A stretch of DNA of 64,000 nt from NCBI RefSeq assembly GCF_007991635.1, contig NZ_BJYS01000027.1, positions 1-64,000 of the forward strand. Reading direction: 5' to 3'. The translations under genes and the position numbers were made by a program. Positions 27,801 to 36,121 of the stretch are shown one piece after another (position 1 is the stretch's first letter; the number at the start of each line of letters is the position of its first letter). The notes beneath the pieces were generated by a model that was not told the DNA's origin, ran no database searches, and worked only from the letters and a program-made list of their open reading frames with translations. The stretch is from Adhaeribacter aerolatus. Its GTDB lineage: Bacteria > Bacteroidota > Bacteroidia > Cytophagales > Hymenobacteraceae.

Positions 27801-28222
27801 ACGCCCTCTCCCGCATTACCACCGCCGAGGAGTTAAATTTTGTAACAAAACAACTGGTAAATGAAGGCGTCATCAGCAGTAAAGAATTGCCGGAACTCCG
27901 CGACATGCTGAAGAAAATAGTAAAGCATTCGCAACTGGCCCGCTATTTCAGCAAAGACGTAGCCTTCGAAAACGAAAAAGAAATCCTGCACGCCAAAGCC
28001 ACCCGCTACAAACCCGACCGCATTGTTCTCGATGGCACCCGCGTGGTTCTCCTAGACTTTAAAGCCCCGCCTTTGGAGCAGGAACATATCAAAAACCTGA
28101 ATTACTACGCCAGTTTATTCAAGGATTTACTATTTGCGGAGATAAAATGTGTGCTGTATTATTTTGATGTGGAGGAAGTGGAGCAATGGGTGTATGCGGA
28201 GGAACTTAAAGTGGTAGATTAA
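24854..28222 (+). CDS. UvrD-type helicase with C-terminal nuclease domain (AddA/RecB-like)
   Basis: 1122 aa from GTG 24854. SF1 helicase motifs: I, SSSAGSGKTYHLTKEYL; II, ILIDEFQDTSSLQW; III, MAVGDAKQAIYRWRGGD; IV, LNTNYRSTREIIDFN; V, TITSIHKAKGLAYPVVIVPF; VI, LNMLYVGFTRPQDRLYIV. The C-terminal 110 residues (KATRYKPDRIVLDGTRVV, then LLDFKAPP) form a PD-(D/E)xK nuclease remnant with Asp...Asp-x-Lys. With the AddB-like protein encoded at 32.4 kb it should form the recombination helicase-nuclease that resects double-strand breaks. In this phylum the two genes are normally adjacent; here 4.15 kb separate them. No ATG is available in frame near the start. Confidence 0.9.
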   Translation: MPQQFKIYSSSAGSGKTYHLTKEYLKLALQSDNPSYYRSVLAITFTNDAANEMKQRILSALRQFNDSNLSEKQKAQSEALLASITAEIQEEYPGQEVSEEIIRARAARTFEQILYNYSEFAVSTIDAFVNKVVTAFTRELNIPYNFEVDLDTTTLLNTAVSLLLDKVNNSQDNELLSRTLENYALEKADEGRSWNNLPTELAAFANNLLNEQVYEAISELQKLSLEDFKKIRQDLYAQKNQIERSILERAQAAIDLFQQAQVEPTYLHYKERGIYGFFSKYLKAFEFYEPNTYAWQAINDDKWTGAKVPKDVEARLETIKAPLVKYFREIEAIRQEQAPYYILITELLKHLYQVSVLNELEKCIQEIKQDKNLVHISEFNKRISEIVLKEPVPFIYERLGEKYNHILIDEFQDTSSLQWNNLLPLIENSLASGYFNMAVGDAKQAIYRWRGGDMDQILHLYKRNTPALYQNRKYQDLLESRYDTLDLSLTPADLNTNYRSTREIIDFNNELFEFISASYPGYEMLRNIYDENFKQAVPDGAARTGGHIQLLFTHPDDTNYQHDLDNCQRTETLYEGYEKPEILTYQESTLQMVLQLVRQAQTEGYEPQDIAVLCRTNRNSKLVANFLKEKKFDIISQDSLALQFAEVVNLLISLFRVFNRPDDTLARSEAMYLVCKVVLQVQPDNQMTQLIADVANHGSNQLFFDQLRFFGFNLEEKETGNLSLYELTEKLIRIFDLLGKNNECEYIFRFLDVVLEYSLNQSNNLNNFLEYWETHKEKLSINSPKNRNAITITSIHKAKGLAYPVVIVPFADWSVEPQRGALLWGNLPEALPGLGKMASAVVTMSKKLDETPLAAQYQAELEKTFIENLNMLYVGFTRPQDRLYIVSQKKDFNSGANQKTISYLLYRYLQHKELWQEDQLCYQLAKGHVSQKAAAPVTEAVFHLDTFSSYNWQQRLQLKQHANNVFDFQTQQEHRKWNRRLHYALSRITTAEELNFVTKQLVNEGVISSKELPELRDMLKKIVKHSQLARYFSKDVAFENEKEILHAKATRYKPDRIVLDGTRVVLLDFKAPPLEQEHIKNLNYYASLFKDLLFAEIKCVLYYFDVEEVEQWVYAEELKVVD

Positions 28223-28487
28223 AAAATGTGCTTTCCGACTGCAAAGCTCATTTACATAGCTGAATTATAAAGTGAATCCTTCAAAAGGGATGAATATTTG
28301 TTTAAATAAAAAATACTGATTTTTCAGTATTGCATGTATATTGAAAGGTTCGTAAACTAACAGGCAATTAAATATATAAAATAAAGAATCTATTTAAAGA
28401 CTACATTATACAAATAAATTACATCCTCAGATATTTAGTTGAAATGCAGTACTTAATTCATTGACTTAAAGATAAATTAAAACTAAA

Positions 28488-29030
28488 ATGAAAAATATTT
28501 TATTATCGTCTTTGATAATTTTATCTCTATATTCATGTAACGGTTCTGCCACAAATAGTCCATCTAAAGAAACAGTAAACAAGGAAAGTTTTATTAATCA
28601 AGAAGCAAAAGAAGAACATATTAAAAAAGCAGTTAAGGAGAGTACAGAAGCATTTAGTGCTCATAATGCTGCTGCTGCTGCTAAGGATTTTGCACCTGAT
28701 TTCTTAGACTATGGAGATGGCAGTCAGCCTCCAGTAAAAGGTGTTGATAAATTTATAGCTTCTACTGGTGAATTTTTTAAAATTTTTCCTGACATGAAAG
28801 GTGAAAACTTACATTATGTAGCGGATGGGAATTGGGGTGTTGTTTGGGGTGACTGGAGTGCTACCTGGACAAATGATTTTATGGGACAGAAACCGACAGG
28901 AAAAAAGTTTAAGGTACCAGCTGCTGACTTTTTTAAATTTAACGAAGCCGGAAAAATAATTGAACATCGAGGCATAATATCATTTAGGGAAATAGCGAAA
29001 CAAATTGGACTGAAATTACCTGATTCATAA
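28488..29030 (+). CDS. SnoaL/NTF2-like lipoprotein
   Basis: 180 aa. The lipoprotein signal has its lipobox in LYSCNGS (Cys 17), followed by a Ser/Lys/Glu-rich linker and an NTF2-fold domain: AVKESTEAFSAHNAAAAAKDFAPDFLDYGDG, FFKIFPDMKGENLHYV, and KFKVPAADFFKFNEAGKIIEHRGIISF. Such polyketide-cyclase-like domains are often simple ligand binders or enzymes of unknown substrate. Base use is far more AT-rich than in the flanking helicase gene, which suggests separate origin. It lies between the helicase gene and a duplicate of that gene's 3' end. Confidence 0.82.
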   Translation: MKNILLSSLIILSLYSCNGSATNSPSKETVNKESFINQEAKEEHIKKAVKESTEAFSAHNAAAAAKDFAPDFLDYGDGSQPPVKGVDKFIASTGEFFKIFPDMKGENLHYVADGNWGVVWGDWSATWTNDFMGQKPTGKKFKVPAADFFKFNEAGKIIEHRGIISFREIAKQIGLKLPDS

Positions 29031-29143
29031 ACCCTAAGGCTTAAACAAAGCTTTACTTGGGCCTGTTTATGATTATAAGTTTTTAGGCTTGCTTTTATAA
29101 AAAGATGTAAGTGGCGCTTTATTATAAGCTTTTGCGCTAGAGG

Positions 29144-29512
29144 CAAGTCAACGAAAGTATTAACAGCAGCAAAGAACTGCCGGAACTCAGTGACATGCTA
29201 AAGAAAATAGTAAAGCACCCGCAACTGGCCCGGTACTTCAGCAAAGACGTAGCCTTCGAAAACGAAAAAGAAATTCTGCACGCCAAAGCCACCCGCTACA
29301 AACCCGACCGCATTGTTTTCGACGGCACTAGCGTGGTACTCCTGGATTTTAAAGCCCCGCCACTAGTGCAGGAGCACATTGATAATTTGAACAACTACGC
29401 TAGTTTGTTTAAGGATTTGCTTTTTGCGGAGATAAAATGTGTGCTGTATTATTTCGATGTGGAGGAAGTGGAGCAATGGAGTTTTGTAGAGGAAGCTAAG
29501 GTGGAGAGTTAA
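29144..29512 (+). pseudogene. Duplicated 3' fragment of the AddA-like helicase gene
   Basis: Starting around QVNESINSSKELPELSDM (29144) and ending at the stop at 29512, this segment repeats the last 120 or so codons of the 24854-28222 gene. In the 105 residues from MLKKIVKH onward I count 12 differences, and many codons differ silently. It covers only the nuclease-end segment (YKPDRIVFDG, LLDFKAPP). No helicase part or start region precedes it; a TAG is at 29138-29140. It is a fragment that could at most be read from an internal ATG (29195). Confidence 0.85.
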
Positions 29513-29929
29513 TTAGATATATATGAAAGATAAAACAATAATAAAATTAAAGAGCCTATTAACTTCCTTTTAAAATAGAATGATTTAAAATTAAGTCTTT
29601 AGAATTTATGACATAAATCGATATAACAAGTTTACGAGTGTTGCAATAATTTTAATATTGAAGAAGAGCTTCTAGAACATAATATCTAAAAAATTCTCAT
29701 GCACTATAGACAGGCAATTAAACAAAAATCTTAGAGAACTTAATTTATCATTTTAATATTGAATATAAAGATAAGATTCAGCCAATTAAATAAAATTTTA
29801 AATATGAATAATACAAAATAAAACCAAAATATCACAAAATTTCTCAACTAATATTATAATCTCTCGTAATCCTAATAATAGTTATTGCGAATACATTTAA
29901 TAATACTCCTTAAATTTATTTATGGAAAG
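29513..29929. other. AT-rich gene-free stretch inside the addA-addB island
   Basis: About 417 bases, very AT-rich, with no coding frame, hairpin terminator or recognisable promoter pair. Confidence 0.5.
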
Positions 29930-30994
29930 ATGTATTATTATAAAAAACCATTTCGATACTTATTGACAATTGTTCTGCATCTTGTATTATTTACATACAG
30001 TACCAGTACATTTGGTCAAACCATGTTAATATCTCCTAAGCCACCACCTGCAACTCTTTCTACCTCTTTACCGCCTCAGCAAGCTCCCCTGCCACCTGCT
30101 CCTCCTGGGGTTTTACTTAAACAAGGTTATTTCAAAGGCGAAGAAGGTGTACAGCTTTTTTATCGGCTTGTGGGGTTTGGCAAAGACACCATTGTATTTA
30201 TACATGGAGGAGGTGAAGGTATAGAAAGTGGTGGACTGGAGGTAGAGTTTTTAGCAACTAAAGGATACACTTTCATTGAATATGATCAAAGAGGAATGGC
30301 ACGCTCAGAACTCGTTCAAGACACCAGCAAGTTGAAAGTGAATAACCATGTAAACGATTTAGAAAGCCTTCGTCTGTATTTTAAGCTTCAGAAAATGTCA
30401 TTGATTGCCATGTCTTGGGGTGCCGCTATTATGACGTATTATGCCTACCAATTTCCTCACCAAGTTAGAAGTTTGGTTTATCTAAGTCCTATGCCCCCAA
30501 CCGCTGAATTTGGAAGAAGACGGTCAATAGCAATGGATTCTGTTTTAGGTTCAGCTAAACTGAAAAGACTTGGTGAACTAGATAGTTTAATGCGTAAAGC
30601 TGATAGTACAACACTTCGCTTACTTAAAAAGGAGCGCAGTGGGATCACTGATCCTCTCTATGTTGCAGACCCTAAACATTTAACCCGCAAGCGTGGTAAT
30701 AGTGATTTGTACCCAGATATAGCAAAGCAAAACAGAAAGAATATCTCTGTAAGAAGAGCTTTAGGTGGAGAATGGGACTTTCGCCCCTTGCTCAAACAAA
30801 TAAATGCTCCAACTTTAGTCATTGAAGGGGAAAAGACCAGCATTCCACTGGATGCAACTAAGGTCTTTGCAGAAGAAATTAAAGGGGCAAAAATAATATT
30901 AATACCCGATTCTGGACATAACAGTTGGTTTGACCAACCAAAAGTTTTAATAAATAATCTAGATAAATTCTTTAGATCAATCCGTAAACGTTGA
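29930..30994 (+). CDS. Secreted alpha/beta hydrolase
   Basis: 354 aa from ATG 29930 (MYYYKKPFRYLL). A longer frame from TTG 29885 is unlikely. The signal peptide ends around TFGQT. A Pro-rich segment (PPPATLSTSLPPQQAPLPPAPP) precedes an alpha/beta hydrolase fold: oxyanion HGGGEG, nucleophile region IAMSWGAAIMTYYAY (Ser in S-W-G), and C-terminal His in IPDSGHNSWFDQP. It resembles proline-iminopeptidase-type hydrolases. Codon use is AT-rich like the SnoaL gene and unlike the addA/addB genes, consistent with an inserted segment. Substrate unknown. Confidence 0.82.
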   Translation: MYYYKKPFRYLLTIVLHLVLFTYSTSTFGQTMLISPKPPPATLSTSLPPQQAPLPPAPPGVLLKQGYFKGEEGVQLFYRLVGFGKDTIVFIHGGGEGIESGGLEVEFLATKGYTFIEYDQRGMARSELVQDTSKLKVNNHVNDLESLRLYFKLQKMSLIAMSWGAAIMTYYAYQFPHQVRSLVYLSPMPPTAEFGRRRSIAMDSVLGSAKLKRLGELDSLMRKADSTTLRLLKKERSGITDPLYVADPKHLTRKRGNSDLYPDIAKQNRKNISVRRALGGEWDFRPLLKQINAPTLVIEGEKTSIPLDATKVFAEEIKGAKIILIPDSGHNSWFDQPKVLINNLDKFFRSIRKR

Positions 30995-31258
30995 GGTGAA
31001 CTATTTTAATAATTGCGATTACTTGTTCTGCCTATAACATAGGGATTTGGAGTTTTAGCTGGACAAAGTATAAGCTATCAGCTTTTCCTTCGCTATCCGG
31101 TAGTAGTTCCAAGATCGTCGAGCATTATTGAGCAAAACACCTATAAGTAATGCTTATAATTCGCGTATTGGGTCTTTAATCATTTACGGAAAGCCAATCA
31201 TCTTTTTATTGTAATAGCTTTGATTTAATTTTTACATACAAAAATAAAACAAGCCTTA

Positions 31259-31783
31259 TCAAATATTAGAGGTTTTGCCCCGCCACAAACGCGGATCGAT
31301 GTTAAAAGCAGCAATTTTGACTACTTTAATTTGGGTGTAAGTCGGGTGTTCCGGGTGCAACAAATAATTATAAGATTCAGTTAACACTGCTGATGGCACT
31401 TGCAGCGCCAACACATCCGGCTTTTCCAGCCAACCGGCGAGTAGTTGGTGATTGGCTTCGTAGTTAGCGTACTCGCGCCATTGTGGCGGGAGTTCCGGCA
31501 AGGGCTTGGGCAAATCAGGTAAGGAAAGGGTAATTAAGAATAGCTGAGGTAAATCTTCAAATGGCAGAGCGGGCAAATGTACCAGTTGTTCCAGCAGAGC
31601 CAGTTCCGGACTTGCCGAAGTATATAAAATCCCCACACCGGGCGGGTTCCAACGGCCACCATACCGGCGGGCTCCTTCCGTAGATAAGGGAGCATCAATA
31701 AAACGCTCTTTTACTAAACGGTAAGCCAAAACCGGATGGTTATTTTCCGGAGCCGATAATTTACTTTCCTTACCCTCAGGCAT
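31259..31783 (-). CDS. RES-domain toxin (NAD+-degrading)
   Basis: 174 aa from ATG 31783, which overlaps the antitoxin gene by eight bases. A longer reading from TTG 31798 is possible. RES-domain features: Arg in LAYRLVKERF, the STEGARRYGGRWNPPGVGILYTS block, Glu in ASPELALLEQLVHL, and a later Ser in VPSAVLTESYNY. RES toxins of RES-Xre systems deplete NAD+ when freed from antitoxin (established for several members, e.g. MbcT and the Pseudomonas putida RES toxin). It sits within the addA-addB island. Confidence 0.9.
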   Translation of the reverse strand: MPEGKESKLSAPENNHPVLAYRLVKERFIDAPLSTEGARRYGGRWNPPGVGILYTSASPELALLEQLVHLPALPFEDLPQLFLITLSLPDLPKPLPELPPQWREYANYEANHQLLAGWLEKPDVLALQVPSAVLTESYNYLLHPEHPTYTQIKVVKIAAFNIDPRLWRGKTSNI

Positions 31784-32180
31784 AAATGCCGTGTTCAATT
31801 CGTCCGAGCACGGTATGTACCATACCTAAGCCGGTAGCCGTGTCCAGCAAGGTTAAGGGGGCTTGTCCCTGGAGTTCGGTTAAAGGTATCCGCAGCCATC
31901 TGCCTAACACATCTGCCCGTCCATCAAAAACCACTAAGCCGTGCTGTAGTAAGCTTTCCAGCAACAACAAACGCTCAGAAGCATTATTATCTAATAGCGC
32001 CTCCGGCCGGAGCCGATGCAGGGTCCGTTCGGAAATATTCAGAATCCGGGCCATATCTTTATCGGTCAATCCAGTTAACCGGGATACTTCGTCAACTTTC
32101 CCGCGCGCTACGCCAGCCCGAGCCTGCTGAATTACAGCGAAGTTGTCGGTGGTAGAACTTGTTCCAAAAAGTAATTCCAT
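31776..32180 (-). CDS. Xre/MbcA/ParS-type antitoxin of the RES pair
   Basis: 134 aa. An N-terminal helix-turn-helix-like region (VSRLTGLTDKDMARILNISERTLHRLRPEALL) is followed by the DUF2384 toxin-binding domain (LVVFDGRADVLGRWLRIPLTELQGQAPLTLLDTATGLGMVHTVLGRIEHG). This is the standard partner of RES toxins: it binds and inhibits the toxin, and the complex usually represses the promoter. It is first in the operon; its stop overlaps the toxin ATG (ATGCCTGA). A palindrome lies between the promoter elements upstream. Confidence 0.92.
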   Translation of the reverse strand: MELLFGTSSTTDNFAVIQQARAGVARGKVDEVSRLTGLTDKDMARILNISERTLHRLRPEALLDNNASERLLLLESLLQHGLVVFDGRADVLGRWLRIPLTELQGQAPLTLLDTATGLGMVHTVLGRIEHGIYA

Positions 32181-32198
32181 TTTGTTTGTATTTTGTCA

Positions 32199-32230
32199 CT
32201 AATATACCTGCCATTTGGCATTTATCCAAA
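32199..32230 (-). promoter_or_regulatory. Promoter and putative operator of the RES-Xre pair
   Basis: On the minus strand TTTG (32227-32230) and TATATTAG (32199-32206) are separated by 20 bases, a close fit to the Bacteroidota promoter. The spacer contains the perfect dyad TGCCA-AA-TGGCA (32209-32220), placed so a bound antitoxin would block sigma factor. The start codon follows 19 bases after the -7 box. Confidence 0.6.
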
Positions 32231-32376
32231 TAACGCAGGCCGCTGCAATTTTGTTTATAATTTAAGTTAATATGGTTTGTTTTGGGTAATTCAAACCTGT
32301 AATTTAGAATCTGCTTACCTAATTTATAGAATAACTCTAAAGATTCTAAGCAGCCGTATTTACAAAAAATCCATAA

Positions 32377-35265
32377 ATGAAATCATTCCTGCACCAGGCA
32401 GCCGAATATATTTATAACAAGTACCCCGAAAACATCAGCCAGATTTGCGTGGTATTGCCTACCCGCCGGGCAAGCATTTATTTTAAAAATGCGCTGGCCC
32501 AGGTAGCCACCGAAGGCATCTGGTCGCCGGAGGTTTCTTCCATGGAAGACTTTATCTGCCGGCTGGCCAAGGTAGAAGTACTCGAGCCCATTCACCTGCA
32601 ACTCGATTTATATGATATAATGCTGGACCTGGATCAGCACCTGGATTTCGACCAGTTTGTAACCTGGGCGAGTACCTTGCTCGAGGATTTCAGCCGGATG
32701 GACCAGGAAGTGGTGGATACGAAAAAGCTGTTTGAATACGTAAGCGAGGCCAAAGCCCTGGAACGCTGGGACCCGCACCGGATGGGTTTTGAGATTTCGC
32801 CGCTGGTGCAGAAATATTTTAAACTCTGGGATAACCTGGAGAAAACTTATGAGCGGCTCCGGCAGAAGCTGAAAGCCGAAAAGCAGGCATATACCGGCAT
32901 GGCTTACCGCTACGTAGCCGAACACATTACCGAACTCACCGCCCGCACCACCTGTCACCAGTTTGTTTTTATCGGCCTCAATGCCATTACGCGCTCCGAA
33001 GAAATCATTATCCGGACGCTCCTGCACGACAAAAAAGCCGAAGTGCTGTTTGATTCGGATGACTTTTACATGGAGGGGGATTCGCAGAACCGCGCCGGCC
33101 ATTTTCTGAAAAGGTACAAAAAGCGCTGGCCCCTACCCGATTGGAAATGGCAGCAAAACCTGCTGCAAACCGATACAAAAGAAATTAACGCCATTGCCGT
33201 AGCCAACGCCAGCATGCAAGGCAAAATTGCCGGTCAATTACTGGGGGAAATCCGTCGCGAAAACCCCAACGCCCAGGTAGCCATTGTGCTGCCCGACGAA
33301 ACCATGTTGCTGCCGGTGCTGCACTCCATCAGCGAAGACATTCCGGATTACAACGTTACCATGGGTTTAACCTTTAAAGGTACGCCCCTCTTTAATTTAA
33401 TCGATTTGCTCTTCGACCTGCACCTGACCGGCGTGTTGCAGCCCAACGCCAGCGGGTACAAGGTAAACATGTACCACCACCTCACAGTAAATAAAATCCT
33501 CAGCCACCCTTTTATTCGGCGCTACGAAACTTACCTGAACAGCAAAGAAGACGAAAATCACCAGAACCTGATTAGCAACGCTGCATCTGAAATAATCCGG
33601 ACAAACCGGGTGCTGTTGTCTGCGCGGGAATTATTGCAATTGGGTCAGGACCACCCGCTGTTTGTGGCCCTGTTTAAAACCTGGCGCAACTGCGACGATA
33701 TTGTAGCCTCGTTCTACGACCTGATAGATTTGCTGAAAACCGTTTACCAGTTCCAGCAAGAAAACCCCATAGAAACCGAGTACCTGTATATATTTTATAC
33801 GCTGGTTAAAAAGCTCGATACTATTTTCGATTGTCGGCAGCAGAAAATTTCGGTGCGCAGTTTTAAGAAATTTCTCTACGAAAATATTGCCCAAACACGT
33901 TTGCCGTTCAGCGGCGAACCCATTTCGGATATTCAAGTAATGGGGTTCCTGGAAACTCGCGCGCTTGATTTCGAGAACCTGATTATTTTATCGGTAAACG
34001 AGAATATATTGCCGCAGCCCAAAAAGCACAAGTCGCTGATGCCGTACGATGTGCTGAAAACCTTTGGCCTGCCCACTTACGCCGAGCAGGAAAGCATGAC
34101 CTCGTATTATTTTTACCGGCTGCTGCAACGGGCCAAAAAGATAAACCTGCTGTATGTGCTGCCTTCCGATACTTACGGCTCCGGCGAAAAGAGCCGTTTT
34201 ATATTGCAATTGCAGCACCACCTGGTACCGGCCAATCCCAATATTACCTTCCGCGATTTAACCGCCGTGGTGGAGCAGCAGGAAAGCAAAAATTACGAGC
34301 CCGATATTATTATTCAGAAAGACGAGCAGGTGCTGGCCAGCCTGAAAAAAGCGCTAGCTAAAGGCTTGTACCCGTCGCACTTGAACCTGTACATCAACTG
34401 CTCATTGCAATATTATTTCGCCAAAATAGCCGGCATCCAGGAAACCGTGGAAGTGGAAGAAGAAATTGGCGCCGACCAATTCGGGAATATTGTGCACAAA
34501 GTACTTGAAGATTATTTCCGGCCTTTCCAGGAAGGAAAAATATTGTTGACCGCCGCCGACATAAACAAAATGTTGGCGACTTTGCCGCAGCAGGTAAAAA
34601 AAGCTTTTAAAGCCGGTCCGCTGCAGCACATGCCGGAACAAGGCATGAATTACTTGCTCGCTAAAATTGCCATCCAAGTACTGGAAAATTACCTGCAAAA
34701 ACAAGCCTCCTCACCAGATTTGCCGCTGCACATCTTAAGCTTGGAACAGGTGATAGAAACCATTTTGGCGGTTGAAATTGGCGGCGATATTGTGCTGGTA
34801 AAAATTGCCGGTAAAGCCGATCGCATTGATGCCAACGAAAAAGCCGTTCGGGTAATCGATTACAAAACCGGTTTGGTACAACCCGCTGACCTTAAAATAA
34901 AACCCGACCACGTAAAAGAACACTTGCTCACCGACCGCAAATACGCCAAAGTGCGGCAGCTGTGGTTGTACCGTTATTTAATGGCTAAACAGTTGGAGGC
35001 TGATGGTAAATTGGAAGGCAATATTCCGGCCCGGAAAGTTGAAGCCGGTATTATTTCGTTCCGGAACCTAAATGCCGGTTTAATGACTTCCGACATTTCT
35101 TTTTCCGACGAAACAACTGGCAGCCAGGCCAATTTTATTCAGACTACCGAAGAATATTTAAAAGAATTTGTACGGAACATGCTGGACCCAACGAAACCCA
35201 TCCACAAAACGCAGGATTTGGAAGTTTGCCAGTACTGCCCTTACCGGGGAATTTGCGCCAGATAA
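32377..35265 (+). CDS. PD-(D/E)xK nuclease, AddB-like, with Fe-S cluster
   Basis: 962 aa. The N-terminal half has a helicase-like fold but no Walker A (ICVVLPTRRASIYFKNALAQ in its place). Near the C-terminus the nuclease motif reads KADRIDANEKAVRVIDYKTG. Cysteines in LYINCSLQYYF (about 675) and in the last residues CQYCPYRGIC fit the four-Cys [4Fe-4S] staple of AddB nucleases. It should pair with the AddA-like helicase encoded 4.15 kb upstream to process double-strand breaks. GC-rich codon use matches that of the addA-like gene and contrasts with the island between them. Confidence 0.9.
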   Translation: MKSFLHQAAEYIYNKYPENISQICVVLPTRRASIYFKNALAQVATEGIWSPEVSSMEDFICRLAKVEVLEPIHLQLDLYDIMLDLDQHLDFDQFVTWASTLLEDFSRMDQEVVDTKKLFEYVSEAKALERWDPHRMGFEISPLVQKYFKLWDNLEKTYERLRQKLKAEKQAYTGMAYRYVAEHITELTARTTCHQFVFIGLNAITRSEEIIIRTLLHDKKAEVLFDSDDFYMEGDSQNRAGHFLKRYKKRWPLPDWKWQQNLLQTDTKEINAIAVANASMQGKIAGQLLGEIRRENPNAQVAIVLPDETMLLPVLHSISEDIPDYNVTMGLTFKGTPLFNLIDLLFDLHLTGVLQPNASGYKVNMYHHLTVNKILSHPFIRRYETYLNSKEDENHQNLISNAASEIIRTNRVLLSARELLQLGQDHPLFVALFKTWRNCDDIVASFYDLIDLLKTVYQFQQENPIETEYLYIFYTLVKKLDTIFDCRQQKISVRSFKKFLYENIAQTRLPFSGEPISDIQVMGFLETRALDFENLIILSVNENILPQPKKHKSLMPYDVLKTFGLPTYAEQESMTSYYFYRLLQRAKKINLLYVLPSDTYGSGEKSRFILQLQHHLVPANPNITFRDLTAVVEQQESKNYEPDIIIQKDEQVLASLKKALAKGLYPSHLNLYINCSLQYYFAKIAGIQETVEVEEEIGADQFGNIVHKVLEDYFRPFQEGKILLTAADINKMLATLPQQVKKAFKAGPLQHMPEQGMNYLLAKIAIQVLENYLQKQASSPDLPLHILSLEQVIETILAVEIGGDIVLVKIAGKADRIDANEKAVRVIDYKTGLVQPADLKIKPDHVKEHLLTDRKYAKVRQLWLYRYLMAKQLEADGKLEGNIPARKVEAGIISFRNLNAGLMTSDISFSDETTGSQANFIQTTEEYLKEFVRNMLDPTKPIHKTQDLEVCQYCPYRGICAR

Positions 35266-35299
35266 TGAGCTAATTAAAGAGGCCATCGAAGTCTACTAT

Positions 35300-35433
35300 G
35301 GCGCTGAAATTACTTCCGTGACTTATTAAATATCCAAGCATAGATTTTCCAATGTTTTTTGGAAATAAGCTAAAAAAATAGAAGAATACTTTTTAGTAAA
35401 CTATCCAAAAGTCGCGGAAGTAAATTCCGCGCC
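35300..35433. repeat. 25-base imperfect inverted repeat pair
   Basis: 35300-35324 (GGCGCTGAAATTACTTCCGTG...) and 35409-35433 are complementary at about 21 of 25 positions, enclosing 84 bases of AT-rich DNA. It lies between the addB-like stop and its terminator. The form is that of a small non-autonomous palindromic element; no gene inside. Confidence 0.5.
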
Positions 35434-35456
35434 AAAATGAGGGCCTTTTAAATAAG

Positions 35457-35484
35457 AAAAGGAGCTTCACAGAGCTCCTTTTTT
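35457..35484 (+). terminator. Terminator after the addB-like gene (bidirectional)
   Basis: AAAAGGAGCT (35457-35466) pairs with AGCTCCTTTT (35473-35482), loop TCACAG, with T-runs in both directions. It sits between convergent genes and can serve both addB-like and the LysM gene. Confidence 0.88.
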
Positions 35485-35525
35485 GTTATAAAAATCTAAA
35501 ATACGAATATCGAATTTCCAAAAAT

Positions 35526-35819
35526 CTATCTCGGAATCACCAATTTCTGGCCCGGATGAATCAAATTCGGATCTTTAATCTGGTCGGTATTAGCCTGGTG
35601 GATACGGTGCCAGGCGTTGGCATCGCCGTATAGTTGCTTCGCAATTTTAGACAAAGAATCGCCGCTTTTTACGGTATAATATTCTTTTTGCGGGGCAGCA
35701 GGTTGTGCTGGCTGTGCTGGTTGGGTAACCGGCTGATTCACTGGTTTGGCAGCAGCCGGTTTAGCTTGGGGCTGAACCGGTTTTTCTTCCCCCTTTTTCA
35801 AAAAATCAAATAATCCCAT
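35526..35819 (-). CDS. LysM-domain protein
   Basis: 97 aa. After a short charged start (MGLFDFLKKGEEKP) comes an Ala/Pro/Gln-rich linker and one LysM domain, YYTVKSGDSLSKIAKQLYGDANAWHRIHQANTDQIKDPNLIHPGQKLVIP. It has no signal peptide. Proteins of this form in Bacteroidota are annotated as peptidoglycan-binding LysM proteins, similar to the C-terminus of E. coli Kbp (YgaU). Glycan binding is predicted, but the absence of a signal suggests a cytoplasmic role or non-classical location. Confidence 0.88.
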   Translation of the reverse strand: MGLFDFLKKGEEKPVQPQAKPAAAKPVNQPVTQPAQPAQPAAPQKEYYTVKSGDSLSKIAKQLYGDANAWHRIHQANTDQIKDPNLIHPGQKLVIPR

Positions 35820-36121
35820 AGTTTTATTTCTTTTATATTTTTTAACAATTTAATTCAAAGCTATTTACAAGCCTTGTTGTTTTAAATCATACGCCCCCAC
35901 TTTGTAATTAGTTATATTATTAAACTTTTATTTACGAAAAAATACCCGTATTTATTTGCTAATTTGTATAACTACGTAGAGTTGCAGATAAAAATAAAGC
36001 GGTGGTTTAACCTAAATAGGTAGAGAGCCGTAACATTCAAAAAACGTAATGTAATTTGCCGAAATCAGGTTACCAATTACAAGATGATTTTAACCTAAAA
36101 TACATCCTTAAACCTAAAACT
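35820..36121. other. Divergent intergenic region LysM / lipoprotein
   Basis: About 300 AT-rich bases between divergent genes. It presumably carries both promoters. I see no strong consensus pair and no hairpin terminator. Confidence 0.4.
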
